From Streptococcus mitis (GTDB taxonomy: Bacteria > Bacillota > Bacilli > Lactobacillales > Streptococcaceae), in contig NZ_KQ970266.1 in the NCBI RefSeq assembly GCF_001579045.1, positions 1-64,000 of the forward strand: a stretch of DNA of 64,000 nt, in the 5' to 3' direction. Of the stretch, positions 43,543 to 53,401 are shown one piece after another; position 1 is the stretch's first letter, and each line of letters opens with the position of its first letter. The notes beneath the pieces are model-generated. The model made no database searches. It was not told the DNA's origin and was given only the letters and a program-made list of their open reading frames with translations. The translations under genes and the position numbers were made by a program.

Positions 43543-43586
43543 AGTCCAATGATGAACACAAACCTGTGTTTTTCTTGGTCTTTTTT
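43543..43586 (+). promoter_or_regulatory. Second UlaR-type site, before ulaG
   Basis: AACACAAACCTGTGTT (43555-43570) resembles the UlaR site before ulaA. The flanks also match: ACAGTCCAA on the left and TTCTTGGTCTTTTTT on the right. It lies between the ulaR stop and ulaG and can fold as a terminator-like hairpin. Confidence 0.65.
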
Positions 43587-43648
43587 AGTGTTTTGAAGGG
43601 TGGTATACTAATCTCAAAGATAACAATTATATCCAAAGGAGGCAACAT

Positions 43649-44740
43649 ATGCCAAACGTCAAAGAAATTACAAGAGAGTCATGGATTTTAGCTACTTTCC
43701 CAGAGTGGGGAACATGGTTGAACGAAGAAATCGAAGAAGAAGTCGTACCTGAAGGCAACTTTGCCATGTGGTGGCTAGGCAACTGTGGTACTTGGATTAA
43801 GACACCAGGTGGTGCTAACGTTGTCATGGACCTTTGGTCAAACCGTGGAAAATCAACCAAAAAAGTGAAAGATATGGTTCGTGGGCATCAAATGGCAAAT
43901 ATGGCAGGTGTTCGTAAGTTGCAACCAAACTTGCGTGTTCAGCCAATGGTTATCGATCCATTTGCTATCAACGAACTAGACTATTACTTAGTTTCACACT
44001 TCCACAGTGATCATATCGACCCATACACAGCTGCAGCAATTCTCAACAATCCTAAGTTAGAGCATGTTAAGTTTATCGGTCCTTACCACTGTGGACGAAT
44101 CTGGGAAGGATGGGGTGTTCCAAAAGAACGTATCATCGTTGTTAAACCAGGTGACACTATCGAATTAAAAGATATGAAGATTCATGCAGTAGAATCATTT
44201 GACCGTACTTGCTTGGTAACTCTCCCAGTGAACGGTGCTGATGAGACAGGCGGTGAACTTGCTGGCTTAGCTGTTACAGATGAAGAAATGGCTCAAAAGG
44301 CTGTTAACTATATCTTTGAAACACCAGGTGGAACCATCTATCATGGTGCAGATTCTCACTTCTCAAACTATTTTGCAAAACATGGTAAAGACTTTAAAAT
44401 TGATGTTGCTTTGAATAACTATGGTGAAAATCCGGTAGGTATCCAAGATAAAATGACATCTATCGACCTTCTTCGTATGGCAGAAAATCTGCGTACAAAA
44501 GTCATTATCCCAGTTCACTATGATATCTGGTCTAACTTCATGGCTTCTACTAATGAGATTATAGAACTTTGGAAAATGAGAAAAGATCGCTTGCAATACG
44601 ATTTCCATCCATTTATCTGGGAAGTCGGCGGTAAGTACACTTATCCTCAAGATCAACACTTAGTAGAATACCATCATCCACGTGGTTTTGATGATTGTTT
44701 TGAACAAGACTCTAATATTCAATTTAAAGCTTTGCTATAA
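43649..44740 (+). CDS. ulaG: L-ascorbate-6-phosphate lactonase
   Basis: UlaG opens the lactone ring of ascorbate 6-phosphate to 3-keto-L-gulonate 6-phosphate, the first catabolic step. The 363-residue metallo-beta-lactamase-fold protein contains the [12 protein letters not shown] metal motif (near residue 116), a further metal ligand in [12 protein letters not shown] and a late [18 protein letters not shown] precedes the ATG. It is separate from ulaABCDEF but has its own UlaR-type site. Confidence 0.95.
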   Translation: MPNVKEITRESWILATFPEWGTWLNEEIEEEVVPEGNFAMWWLGNCGTWIKTPGGANVVMDLWSNRGKSTKKVKDMVRGHQMANMAGVRKLQPNLRVQPMVIDPFAINELDYYLVSHFHSDHIDPYTAAAILNNPKLEHVKFIGPYHCGRIWEGWGVPKERIIVVKPGDTIELKDMKIHAVESFDRTCLVTLPVNGADETGGELAGLAVTDEEMAQKAVNYIFETPGGTIYHGADSHFSNYFAKHGKDFKIDVALNNYGENPVGIQDKMTSIDLLRMAENLRTKVIIPVHYDIWSNFMASTNEIIELWKMRKDRLQYDFHPFIWEVGGKYTYPQDQHLVEYHHPRGFDDCFEQDSNIQFKALL

Positions 44741-44761
44741 TATAAAAATATTCTTTGGAGG

Positions 44762-44801
44762 TTATCCGTATGTTGCATGATACGGATAATTTTCATATAA
44801 T
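44762..44801 (+). promoter_or_regulatory. ulaG terminator overlapping the tkt promoter
   Basis: TTATCCGTAT (762-771) and ATACGGATAA (780-789) form a perfect stem followed by TTTT. The tkt promoter TTGCAT (773-778), 17 bases, TATAAT (796-801) overlaps this hairpin. Confidence 0.7.
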
Positions 44802-44853
44802 AGTAAAATAGAATGTGTGATCCAATAATCACCTCAAATAGAAAGGAAATTCT

Positions 44854-46830
44854 ATGTCAAATCTATCTGTTAATGCAATTCGTTTCCTAGGTATTGACGC
44901 CATCAATAAAGCCAACTCAGGTCACCCAGGTGTGGTCATGGGAGCAGCTCCGATGGCTTACAGCCTCTTTACAAAACAACTTCGTATCAATCCAGCTCAA
45001 CCAAACTGGATCAACCGCGACCGCTTTATTCTTTCAGCAGGTCATGGTTCAATGCTTCTTTATGCCCTTCTTCACCTTTCTGGTTTTGAAGATGTTAGCA
45101 TGGATGAGATTAAGAGCTTCCGTCAGTGGGGTTCAAAAACACCAGGTCACCCAGAATTTGGACATACAGCAGGGATTGATGCTACAACAGGTCCTTTAGG
45201 TCAAGGAATTTCAACTGCCACTGGTTTTGCCCAAGCAGAACGTTTCTTGGCAGCCAAATATAACCGCGAAGGCTACAATATCTTTGACCACTATACTTAC
45301 GTTATCTGTGGAGACGGAGACTTGATGGAAGGTGTCTCAAGCGAGGCAGCTTCGTACGCAGGCTTGCAAAAACTAGATAAGTTGGTTGTCCTTTATGATT
45401 CAAATGACATCAACTTGGATGGTGAGACAAAGGATTCCTTTACAGAAAGCGTTCGTGACCGTTACAATGCCTACGGTTGGCACACTGCCTTGGTTGAAGA
45501 TGGAACAGACTTGGAAGCCATCCATGCAGCTATCGAAACAGCAAAAGCTTCAGGCAAACCATCTTTGATTGAAGTGAAGACGGTTATTGGATACGGTTCT
45601 CCAAACAAACAAGGAACTAATGCTGTACACGGTGCCCCTCTTGGAGCAGATGAAACTGCAGCAACTCGCCAAGCCCTTGGTTGGGACTACGAACCATTTG
45701 AAATCCCAGAACAAGTATATGCTGATTTCAAGGAAAATGTTGTAGACCGTGGCGCATCAGCTTATCAAGCTTGGACAAAATTAGTTGCTGATTATAAAGA
45801 GGCTCATCCAGAATTGGCTGCAGAAGTAGAAGCCATCATCGATGGACGTGATCCAGTTGAAGTGACTCCAGCAGACTTCCCAGCTTTAGAAAATGGTTTC
45901 TCTCAAGCAACTCGTAATTCAAGCCAAGATGCCTTGAATGTTGTGGCGGCTAAGTTGCCAACTTTCTTGGGTGGATCAGCTGACCTAGCTCACTCAAACA
46001 TGACTTATATCAAGACTGACGGACTTCAAGACGATGCCAATCGCTTGAACCGTAACATTCAGTTTGGTGTTCGTGAATTTGCAATGGGAACGATCTTGAA
46101 CGGGATGGCCCTTCATGGTGGACTTCGTGTATACGGTGGAACCTTCTTCGTCTTCTCTGACTATGTGAAGGCAGCTGTCCGTTTGTCAGCCTTACAAGGA
46201 CTTCCTGTGACTTATGTCTTTACCCACGATTCAATCGCAGTCGGGGAAGACGGTCCAACGCACGAACCAGTTGAACACTTAGCCGGCCTTCGTGCCATGC
46301 CAAATCTGAATGTTTTCCGTCCAGCAGATGCGCGTGAAACGCAAGCAGCTTGGTACCTTGCAGTGACAAGCGAAAAAACACCAACTGCCCTTGTCTTGAC
46401 CCGTCAAAACTTGACTGTTGAAGAAGGGACAGACTTCAACAAGGTTGCAAAAGGTGCCTATGTTGTCTATGAAAATGCAGCAGACTTTGATACCATCTTG
46501 ATTGCGACAGGTTCAGAGGTTAATCTTGCTGTCTCAGCTGCCAAAGAATTGGCTAGTCAAGGTGCAAAAGTCCGCGTAGTCAGCATGCCATCTACAGATG
46601 TCTTTGATAAACAAGATGCAGCATACAAGGAAGAAATTCTTCCAAATGCAGTTCGCCGTCGTGTTGCAGTCGAAATGGGTGCAACTCAAAACTGGTACAA
46701 ATACGTTGGTCTCGATGGTGCCGTTCTCGGTATTGATACCTTCGGAGCCTCTGCACCAGCACCAAAAGTATTGGCAGAATATGGCTTTACTGTCGAAAAT
46801 CTTGTAAAAGTCGTTCAAAACTTGAAATAA
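44854..46830 (+). CDS. tkt: Transketolase
   Basis: This 658-residue thiamine-diphosphate enzyme moves two-carbon units between pentose and other sugar phosphates, and takes up the xylulose 5-phosphate made by the ula pathway. N-terminal [22 protein letters not shown], the ThDP motif [19 protein letters not shown] (GDG...N), the catalytic His in ATGPLGQGI and [18 protein letters not shown] are present. GAAAGGAA precedes the ATG. It is called recP in pneumococcus. Confidence 0.96.
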   Translation: MSNLSVNAIRFLGIDAINKANSGHPGVVMGAAPMAYSLFTKQLRINPAQPNWINRDRFILSAGHGSMLLYALLHLSGFEDVSMDEIKSFRQWGSKTPGHPEFGHTAGIDATTGPLGQGISTATGFAQAERFLAAKYNREGYNIFDHYTYVICGDGDLMEGVSSEAASYAGLQKLDKLVVLYDSNDINLDGETKDSFTESVRDRYNAYGWHTALVEDGTDLEAIHAAIETAKASGKPSLIEVKTVIGYGSPNKQGTNAVHGAPLGADETAATRQALGWDYEPFEIPEQVYADFKENVVDRGASAYQAWTKLVADYKEAHPELAAEVEAIIDGRDPVEVTPADFPALENGFSQATRNSSQDALNVVAAKLPTFLGGSADLAHSNMTYIKTDGLQDDANRLNRNIQFGVREFAMGTILNGMALHGGLRVYGGTFFVFSDYVKAAVRLSALQGLPVTYVFTHDSIAVGEDGPTHEPVEHLAGLRAMPNLNVFRPADARETQAAWYLAVTSEKTPTALVLTRQNLTVEEGTDFNKVAKGAYVVYENAADFDTILIATGSEVNLAVSAAKELASQGAKVRVVSMPSTDVFDKQDAAYKEEILPNAVRRRVAVEMGATQNWYKYVGLDGAVLGIDTFGASAPAPKVLAEYGFTVENLVKVVQNLK

Positions 46831-46835
46831 TTCTA

Positions 46836-46862
46836 AAAATCAGGGCGCAAGCTCTGGTTTTT
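46836..46862 (+). terminator. tkt terminator
   Basis: CAGGGC-GCAA-GCTCTG stem (841-856) extended by AAT/GTT pairing, followed by T. Confidence 0.75.
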
Positions 46863-46947
46863 TCTTACTAGAAAAGTAAGGTACAATCTTGTAAAAGTAA
46901 CTGAAATTTGATATAGTAGTCCTATGTAAAAGACAAAGGAGAATATA

Positions 46948-47247
46948 ATGGAATCACAATATACATTTTTAATCATTCTTGTGGCTATGGTGGGCTTGAT
47001 GTTCTTTACGCAACGCTCTCAAAAGAAACAAGCACAAAAGCGTATGGAAAGCTTGAATAAATTACAAAAAGGCTATGAAGTTATTACAATCGGGGGCCTT
47101 TATGGAACAGTCGATGAAGTAGATACAGAAAAGAAAACAATTGTTCTTGATGTAGATGGGGTTTACTTGACTTTTGAACTAGCTGCTATCAAGACAGTAT
47201 TACCACTTAAAGAAACAGCTTCACTCGAAGGCGCAATTGAAAAATAA
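46948..47247 (+). CDS. yajC: Preprotein translocase accessory subunit YajC
   Basis: A 99-residue protein with one N-terminal membrane helix (TFLIILVAMVGLMFF), then RSQKKQAQKRMESLNKLQKGYEVITIGGLYGTV, the YajC signature, and a small beta domain. In other bacteria YajC associates with SecDF. AAAGGAG precedes the ATG. It has its own terminator. Confidence 0.92.
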   Translation: MESQYTFLIILVAMVGLMFFTQRSQKKQAQKRMESLNKLQKGYEVITIGGLYGTVDEVDTEKKTIVLDVDGVYLTFELAAIKTVLPLKETASLEGAIEK

Positions 47248-47248
47248 G

Positions 47249-47272
47249 ACGGGATTACGAACTCCCGTTTTT
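47249..47272 (+). terminator. yajC terminator
   Basis: ACGGGA (249-254) pairs with TCCCGT (263-268), followed by TTTTT. Confidence 0.8.
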
Positions 47273-47293
47273 CTATAAAAGAAAGGAAATGGG

Positions 47294-47737
47294 ATGAAAA
47301 AACTAGTCTTTGTCTGTCTGGGAAATATTTGCCGCAGCCCTATGGCCGAGTTTGTTATGAAATCGATGACAGATAATTACGAAATCCAAAGTCGAGCGAC
47401 TTCCTCTTGGGAACATGGTAATCCGATTCATAAGGGGACGCAAGGGATTTTTCAAGAGTATGAGATTCCTTATGACAAGAACAAGACATCGCTTCAGATT
47501 AACAAGGAAGATTTTGAAGCCTTTGATTATATTATCGGCATGGATGCTTCGAATGTTTCTGACTTACGTCAGATGTGTCCAGTAGACTATCAAGATAAGA
47601 TTTACTCATTTGCATCTGAAAGTGTACCAGATCCTTGGTATACAGGAGATTTTGAGGAAACCTATCGACGTGTTCAAGAGGGCTGTCAAGTTTGGCTAGA
47701 ACGTTTAGAAAAGGAGAGTGAAGGTGGAAAATCTTAA
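47294..47737 (+). CDS. Low-molecular-weight protein-tyrosine phosphatase
   Basis: A 147-residue cytosolic phosphatase with the P-loop VCLGNICRSPMAE near residue 7 (CX5R) and the general-acid Asp in VPDPWYTG near residue 117. These remove phosphate from tyrosine residues of bacterial proteins. GAAAGGAA precedes the ATG. It overlaps the MORN gene by 20 bases, so the two are translated together. Confidence 0.92.
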   Translation: MKKLVFVCLGNICRSPMAEFVMKSMTDNYEIQSRATSSWEHGNPIHKGTQGIFQEYEIPYDKNKTSLQINKEDFEAFDYIIGMDASNVSDLRQMCPVDYQDKIYSFASESVPDPWYTGDFEETYRRVQEGCQVWLERLEKESEGGKS

Positions 47738-48134
47738 GAATTTTTACGAAAAGTATCGAGTGTATCTGACTCGTCCACGTTTAGAGCTTTTAGCAGTAGT
47801 TGCCATTGTTTTCTGTGCTGTACTCGTCTTTTTTCTAAATATTCCCGGAAAAGGTGTTCTAAAACTCGATAATGGAACGATTGTTTACGACGGCAGTCTT
47901 GTCCGTGGTAAAATGAATGGCCAAGGTACCATTACCTTCCAAAATGGAGACCAATATACAGGTGGTTTCAATAATGGAGCCTTCAACGGAAAAGGTACCT
48001 TTCAATCCAAAGAAGGCTGGACCTACGAAGGTGATTTTGTAAATGGTCAGGCTGAAGGGAAAGGGAAGCTAACAACAGAACAAGAAGTCGTTTATGAAGG
48101 GACTTTTAAACAAGGCGTTTTTCAACAAAAATAA
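47718..48134 (+). CDS. MORN-repeat membrane protein
   Basis: A 138-residue protein with a basic N-terminus, one membrane helix (about 25-43, LLAVVAIVFCAVLVFFLNI) and three or four extracytoplasmic MORN repeats (GTIVYDGSLVRGKMNGQGT, GDQYTGGFNNGAFNGKGTF, GWTYEGDFVNGQAEGKG). The start is GTG 47718, inside the phosphatase gene, with GGAGAG upstream; a second GTG two codons later is possible. MORN repeats typically bind lipids or proteins. The exact role is unknown. Confidence 0.85.
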   Translation: MKVENLKNFYEKYRVYLTRPRLELLAVVAIVFCAVLVFFLNIPGKGVLKLDNGTIVYDGSLVRGKMNGQGTITFQNGDQYTGGFNNGAFNGKGTFQSKEGWTYEGDFVNGQAEGKGKLTTEQEVVYEGTFKQGVFQQK

Positions 48135-48172
48135 AGCCTCCTTATCAAAGTAGGTATTGTTAGAATCTCGAA

Positions 48173-48184
48173 GTAAGCGCTTAC
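48173..48184. promoter_or_regulatory. cre-like palindrome upstream of adhE
   Basis: GTAAGCGCTTAC is a perfect 12-bp palindrome matching the core of CcpA cre sites, 252 bases before adhE. Confidence 0.55.
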
Positions 48185-48225
48185 CTGTAAATTCCTTTCT
48201 TTCCAAGCTCCCCTTCCAAGTAAGT

Positions 48226-48390
48226 TTGTGAAATAAAAAAATATTTGAAATAAATTTCACAAACTTTAAATAAAAAACTTGATAAGTAAAGAAAATGAGA
48301 AAAAATTCACAAACAATAAAAAAATTCTTTGTGAAATGTTTATGAAATTGTTTACAAAGTTGAAATAATGCGATATAATAAACTTGTGAA
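48226..48390 (+). promoter_or_regulatory. adhE promoter with five TTGTGAA half-sites
   Basis: TTTACA (48351-48356), 17 bases, TATAAT (48374-48379) is a strong promoter. TTGTGAA or its complement occurs at 226-232, 256-262, 306-312, 329-335 and 384-390. The half-site is that of the redox regulator Rex, but the pairs are wider apart than the usual TTGTGAA-N4-TTCACAA. Confidence 0.65.
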
Positions 48391-48435
48391 AAAATTAACA
48401 AAGGATATCGATCCTTGAAAGCTATGGAGGAAAAT

Positions 48436-51087
48436 ATGGCTGATAAAAAAACTGTGACACCAGAGGAAAAGAAACTCGCTGCTGAAAAACATGTAGATGA
48501 GTTGGTGCAAAAAGCTCTAGTTGCTCTTGAAGAAATGCGTAAGTTGGATCAAGAGCAGGTTGACTACATCGTAGCTAAAGCGTCAGTGGCAGCTTTGGAT
48601 GCCCACGGAGAATTGGCTATACATGCCTATGAAGAAACAGGACGTGGTGTATTTGAAGATAAAGCAACTAAGAACTTGTTTGCTTGTGAACACGTAGTAA
48701 ACAATATGCGCCACACTAAAACAGTTGGTGTTATTGAAGAAGATGATGTAACAGGATTGACTCTTATTGCTGAACCAGTTGGTGTTGTTTGTGGTATCAC
48801 TCCAACAACAAACCCAACATCAACAGCAATCTTCAAATCATTGATTTCATTGAAGACACGTAACCCAATCGTCTTTGCCTTCCATCCATCAGCACAAGAA
48901 TCATCTGCTCATGCAGCTCGTATCGTCCGCGATGCAGCTATCGCAGCTGGTGCTCCTGAAAACTGTGTGCAATGGATTACTCAACCATCTATGGAAGCAA
49001 CAAGTGCCCTTATGAACCACGAAGGTGTTGCGACAATCCTTGCAACAGGTGGTAATGCCATGGTTAAGGCGGCTTATTCATGTGGTAAACCAGCTCTTGG
49101 GGTAGGTGCAGGAAACGTTCCAGCTTATGTTGAAAAATCAGCAAACATCCGTCAAGCAGCACACGATATCGTCATGTCTAAATCATTTGATAACGGTATG
49201 GTCTGTGCATCTGAACAAGCGGTTATCATTGATAAAGAAATTTACGATGAATTTGTGGCAGAGTTCAAATCTTACCACACTTACTTTGTAAACAAAAAAG
49301 AAAAAGCTCTTCTTGAAGAATTCTGCTTTGGCGTGAAAGCAAACAGCAAAAACTGTGCTGGTGCAAAATTGAACGCTGATATCGTTGGTAAACCGGCAAC
49401 ATGGATTGCAGAACAAGCAGGATTTACAGTTCCAGAAGGAACAAACATTCTTGCTGCAGAGTGTAAAGAAGTTGGTGAAAACGAGCCATTGACTCGTGAG
49501 AAATTGTCACCAGTTATCGCAGTTTTGAAATCTGAAAGCCGTGAAGATGGTATTACTAAGGCTCGTCAAATGGTTGAATTTAACGGTCTTGGACACTCAG
49601 CAGCTATCCACACAGCTGACGAAGAATTGACTAAAGAATTTGGTAAAGCTGTTAAAGCTATTCGTGTTATCTGTAACTCACCTTCTACTTTCGGTGGTAT
49701 CGGGGACGTTTACAATGCTTTCTTGCCATCATTGACACTTGGATGTGGTTCTTACGGACGCAACTCAGTTGGGGATAACGTTAGTGCCATTAACCTCTTG
49801 AACATCAAAAAAGTCGGAAGACGGAGAAATAACATGCAATGGATGAAACTTCCTTCAAAAACATACTTTGAACGTGATTCAATTCAATACCTTCAAAAAT
49901 GTCGTGACGTTGAACGTGTCATGATCGTTACTGACCATGCCATGGTAGAGCTTGGTTTCCTTGATCGTATCATCGAACAACTTGACCTTCGTCGCAATAA
50001 GGTTGTTTACCAAATCTTTGCTGATGTAGAACCAGACCCAGATATCACAACTGTAAACCGTGGTACTGAGATTATGCGTGCCTTCAAACCAGATACAATC
50101 ATTGCTCTTGGTGGTGGATCTCCAATGGATGCTGCTAAAGTAATGTGGCTCTTCTACGAACAACCAGAAGTGGACTTCCGTGACCTTGTCCAAAAATTCA
50201 TGGATATCCGTAAACGTGCCTTCAAATTCCCATTGCTTGGTAAGAAGACTAAATTCATCGCAATCCCAACAACATCTGGTACAGGATCTGAAGTAACACC
50301 ATTTGCCGTTATCTCTGATAAAGAAAACAACCGTAAATACCCAATCGCTGACTACTCATTGACACCAACTGTAGCAATCGTAGACCCTGCCTTGGTATTG
50401 ACAGTTCCTGGATTTGTTGCTGCGGACACTGGTATGGACGTATTGACCCACGCGACTGAAGCTTACGTATCACAAATGGCTAGCGACTACACTGACGGTC
50501 TTGCACTTCAAGCTATCAAACTTGTATTCGAAAACCTTGAAAGCTCAGTTAAGAACGCAGACTTCCACTCACGTGAGAAAATGCATAACGCTTCAACAAT
50601 CGCTGGTATGGCCTTTGCCAATGCCTTCCTAGGTATTTCTCACTCAATGGCTCATAAGATTGGTGCGCAATTCCACACAATCCACGGTCGTACAAATGCT
50701 ATCTTGCTTCCATACGTTATCCGTTACAACGGTACACGTCCAGCTAAGACAGCAACATGGCCTAAGTACAACTACTACCGTGCAGATGAAAAATACCAAG
50801 ATATCGCACGCATGCTTGGACTTCCAGCTTCTACTCCAGAAGAAGGTGTGGAATCTTACGCAAAAGCTGTCTACGAACTTGGTGAGCGCGTAGGTATCCA
50901 AATGAACTTCAAAGCACAAGGAATCGATGAAAAAGAATGGAAAGAACATTCTCGTGAATTGGCCTTCCTTGCTTATGAAGACCAATGTTCACCTGCAAAC
51001 CCACGTCTTCCAATGGTTGACCATATGCAAGAAATCATCGAAGATTCTTACTATGGCTACAAAGAAAGACCAGGACGCCGTAAATAA
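48436..51087 (+). CDS. adhE: Bifunctional aldehyde/alcohol dehydrogenase
   Basis: AdhE makes ethanol from acetyl-CoA in two steps, re-oxidising NADH. The 883-residue protein has an aldehyde dehydrogenase half (about 1-440; catalytic Cys in NGMVCASEQAV) and an iron-type alcohol dehydrogenase half (about 465-870; GGGSPMDAAKVMWLFYE, iron-binding His segments GISHSMAHKIGAQFHTIHG). I start at 48436 (MADKKTV), 5 bases after GGAGG; an in-frame ATG at 48415 has no ribosome site. Long-range spirosome assembly is typical of the family. Confidence 0.96.
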   Translation: MADKKTVTPEEKKLAAEKHVDELVQKALVALEEMRKLDQEQVDYIVAKASVAALDAHGELAIHAYEETGRGVFEDKATKNLFACEHVVNNMRHTKTVGVIEEDDVTGLTLIAEPVGVVCGITPTTNPTSTAIFKSLISLKTRNPIVFAFHPSAQESSAHAARIVRDAAIAAGAPENCVQWITQPSMEATSALMNHEGVATILATGGNAMVKAAYSCGKPALGVGAGNVPAYVEKSANIRQAAHDIVMSKSFDNGMVCASEQAVIIDKEIYDEFVAEFKSYHTYFVNKKEKALLEEFCFGVKANSKNCAGAKLNADIVGKPATWIAEQAGFTVPEGTNILAAECKEVGENEPLTREKLSPVIAVLKSESREDGITKARQMVEFNGLGHSAAIHTADEELTKEFGKAVKAIRVICNSPSTFGGIGDVYNAFLPSLTLGCGSYGRNSVGDNVSAINLLNIKKVGRRRNNMQWMKLPSKTYFERDSIQYLQKCRDVERVMIVTDHAMVELGFLDRIIEQLDLRRNKVVYQIFADVEPDPDITTVNRGTEIMRAFKPDTIIALGGGSPMDAAKVMWLFYEQPEVDFRDLVQKFMDIRKRAFKFPLLGKKTKFIAIPTTSGTGSEVTPFAVISDKENNRKYPIADYSLTPTVAIVDPALVLTVPGFVAADTGMDVLTHATEAYVSQMASDYTDGLALQAIKLVFENLESSVKNADFHSREKMHNASTIAGMAFANAFLGISHSMAHKIGAQFHTIHGRTNAILLPYVIRYNGTRPAKTATWPKYNYYRADEKYQDIARMLGLPASTPEEGVESYAKAVYELGERVGIQMNFKAQGIDEKEWKEHSRELAFLAYEDQCSPANPRLPMVDHMQEIIEDSYYGYKERPGRRK

Positions 51088-51102
51088 TTGTTTATCAGCC
51101 TA

Positions 51103-51130
51103 GAGGCAGGAGAAATCCTGTCTCTTTTTT
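51103..51130 (+). terminator. adhE terminator
   Basis: GAGGCAGGA (103-111), GAAA loop, TCCTGTCTC (116-124), followed by six T. Confidence 0.88.
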
Positions 51131-51219
51131 GTAATTCTATTTGAAAAATGGTATAATCATCGTATATATTTATTTGAAAATCAAATCTTTTATAATCATG
51201 CGAGGGAGAAATGTAAGAG

Positions 51220-52131
51220 ATGAATGAGCTAGGGGAAAAGGTAAGGATTCTTAGAGAGGAGAAAGGACTTAGTCGTCCAGTTTTTTGCGGGGATGAGTCT
51301 GAACTATCAGTGCGTCAGCTGGTGAGAATCGAAAAAGGAGAGTTTCGCCCGACGATAAAAACCCTAGAATATATTGCGGATAGATTAGAAATTCCTTCCT
51401 ACGTCTTGATGCCAGATTATAAGGAATTACCGAAGCGTTACCAAGAATTAAAGTACTTTCTTTTACATCATCCTGACTATGGAGACAAGGAGTTGCAGGA
51501 ACAAAAGGAAGAATATTTCGATGAGATTTTTGAGTGTTTTTATGATGATTTGCCACGTGATGAGAAAGTGCTAGTGGATTGTCTTCAAGCCATAGATGAA
51601 GTGAGAACGACTAGTAATTCCTTATACGGAAGTGGTGTGATTGAGGACGGTCTTCAAGACTTACTATCCAGAGATGTATATAAAGCCGAGGACTTGTTGA
51701 AACTGAGACTGTATTTCAACTGTCAGTTAATGGATGGTTTAAATATGGGTGAGATAAAAGAATCTGAGCATGAAACCATTCTTTGTTTTCAAGACAAACT
51801 AAGTTCTCAGGTTGATAAGATAGAGTTCGATTGTTTGGACTTGCTTAGAGATTCCTTGTTAGCTTCTTTAGCTTGTATAGAAATTATGGGGCTGTTTCGT
51901 TATTTTAAGAGAGCAGTTGAGACCTTAAATAAAATAGGACAGAAAACACGAGATTTTCAAAAACAACCGATTGTCTTGATGGTCGAATGGAAATATTATA
52001 TTCAGACTGATTATGATACAGCCAAACAAAAGTATGAAGAGGCAAAAATGATGGCGAGGATGTTTGGCAATGAGCAGTTAATCGTCAGTTTAGACAATGA
52101 ATGGAGCGAAGACTTAGAAAGGTATTGTTAA
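51220..52131 (+). CDS. TprA-like RNPP family regulator
   Basis: A 303-residue peptide-responsive regulator. The N-terminal XRE helix-turn-helix (about 4-60: LGEKVRILREEKGLSRPVFCGDES, LSVRQLVRIEKGEFRPTIKTLEYIADRLEI) is followed by TPR-like helical repeats to the C-terminus, e.g. TDYDTAKQKYEEAKMMARMFGNE. This is the PlcR/TprA architecture, in which a re-imported short peptide binds the repeats. A TATAAT lies near 51152 and GAGGGAG precedes the start. A near-copy follows directly. Its likely targets are the peptide and ABC genes downstream. Confidence 0.8.
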   Translation: MNELGEKVRILREEKGLSRPVFCGDESELSVRQLVRIEKGEFRPTIKTLEYIADRLEIPSYVLMPDYKELPKRYQELKYFLLHHPDYGDKELQEQKEEYFDEIFECFYDDLPRDEKVLVDCLQAIDEVRTTSNSLYGSGVIEDGLQDLLSRDVYKAEDLLKLRLYFNCQLMDGLNMGEIKESEHETILCFQDKLSSQVDKIEFDCLDLLRDSLLASLACIEIMGLFRYFKRAVETLNKIGQKTRDFQKQPIVLMVEWKYYIQTDYDTAKQKYEEAKMMARMFGNEQLIVSLDNEWSEDLERYC

Positions 52132-52143
52132 ATGATTTATAGG

Positions 52144-52176
52144 AGTGACATTTCTGTTATAGGGAATGTCTTTTTT
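52144..52176 (+). terminator. Terminator after the first tprA-like gene
   Basis: GACATT and AATGTC pair across a 12-base loop, then seven T. Its left arm lies in a 14-base sequence repeated at 53402. Confidence 0.65.
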
Positions 52177-52263
52177 TGTACATTTTTTGATAAAATGTTA
52201 TAATAAATGCATATGTTTGTTTGGTTATCAAAGTTTTTGGAATGATCCTAGAGGTAAAGAGAA

Positions 52264-53171
52264 GTGAATGAATTAGGAGAGAAGGTACGAATCCTTAGAG
52301 AGGAGAAAGGACTTACTCGTCCAGTTTTTGCGGGGATGAGTCTGAACTATCAGTGCGTCAGTTGGTGAGGATCGAAAAAGGAGAATTTCGACCGACGATA
52401 AAAACCCTAGAATATATTGCAGATCGATTAGAAATTCCGTCCTATGTCTTGATGCCAGATTATAAGGAATTGCCTAAACGCTACCAAGAATTAAAGTACT
52501 TTCTTTTACATCATCCTGACTATGGAGACAAGGAGTTGCAGGAACAAAAGGAAGAATATTTCGATGAGATTTTTGAGAATTTTTATGATGATTTGCCACG
52601 TGATGAGAAGATGATAGTGGATTGTCTTCAAGCAATAGATGAAGTGAGAGCGACGGATAATGAACAGTATGGAATAGCGCTTTTAGATGAATCTTTTGAG
52701 GAACTATGGAATCAAAGAGAATTTTCCTTTTCAGACCTTTTAAAAATTAGATTGTATTTTTTGTGTAGTTATTTAGAAAATATAAAAAAAGGACAGTTAT
52801 CTATTAGCGAACAGCAGAAACTTCAATTAATGTTTCAAAAAGTGTGTAATAACGTAGAAAATAGCGGTACAGATGATTTATTTCTTGTTCGTGATGTATT
52901 ATTTGCAGGGCTGGGAAGTTGTGAATTATTGAATGACTTAGAGTTATTTAAGTTAGCTGTGGAAAAACTTAATTGGATTTCTGAAAAAACACGAGATTTT
53001 CAAAAGCAACCGATTGTCTTGATGGTGGAGTGGAAATATTATCTTCAGACTGATTATGATACGGCAAAACAAAAGTATGAAGAAGCAAAAATGATGGCGA
53101 GGATGTTTGGCAATGAGAAGTTAATCGTTAGTTTAGATAAGGAATGGAGTAAGGATAATAAAAGAGTCTAA
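52264..53171 (+). pseudogene. Second TprA-like regulator, frameshifted
   Basis: The gene starts at GTG 52264 and nearly copies the first regulator, but its T run (52325-52329) has five T where the first copy has six (51281-51286). The frame shifts after PVF and the downstream 272 codons, open from 52353, encode the rest of the protein (RQLVRIEKGEFRPTIKTL and the TPR-like region). The middle (about residues 120-230) differs from the first copy while both ends are nearly identical, so the peptide pocket may recognise another ligand. The shift may be a real lesion, reversible slippage or a sequencing error. Confidence 0.75.
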
Positions 53172-53173
53172 GG

Positions 53174-53277
53174 AAAAACTTGACAGGAGAAAATGAAGTA
53201 AATGTTTTCACAATAAAAGGCATAATATCAGTCATACAAAAACTTTGATATTATGCCTTTTATTATGGAAAGACGTT
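53174..53277 (+). repeat. SPRITE-like terminator repeat, copy B
   Basis: CAGGAGAAAATGAAGT (184-199) is followed by AATAAAAGGCATAATATCA (212-230) and its exact complement (246-264), a 19-bp perfect stem. Copy A at 19901 shares both parts. It serves as terminator of the second tprA-like gene. Confidence 0.7.
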
Positions 53278-53401
53278 TTAAATGTTAGCTTTGAATTGAA
53301 TTTTTGTCTAGTCTAATTTATATTATATTTTGAGAAATGTAATATTTTTGAAGATTAGTTTAGATAGCTTTTTTCTCTAATTTTACCAGTTTAAATAAAA
53401 T

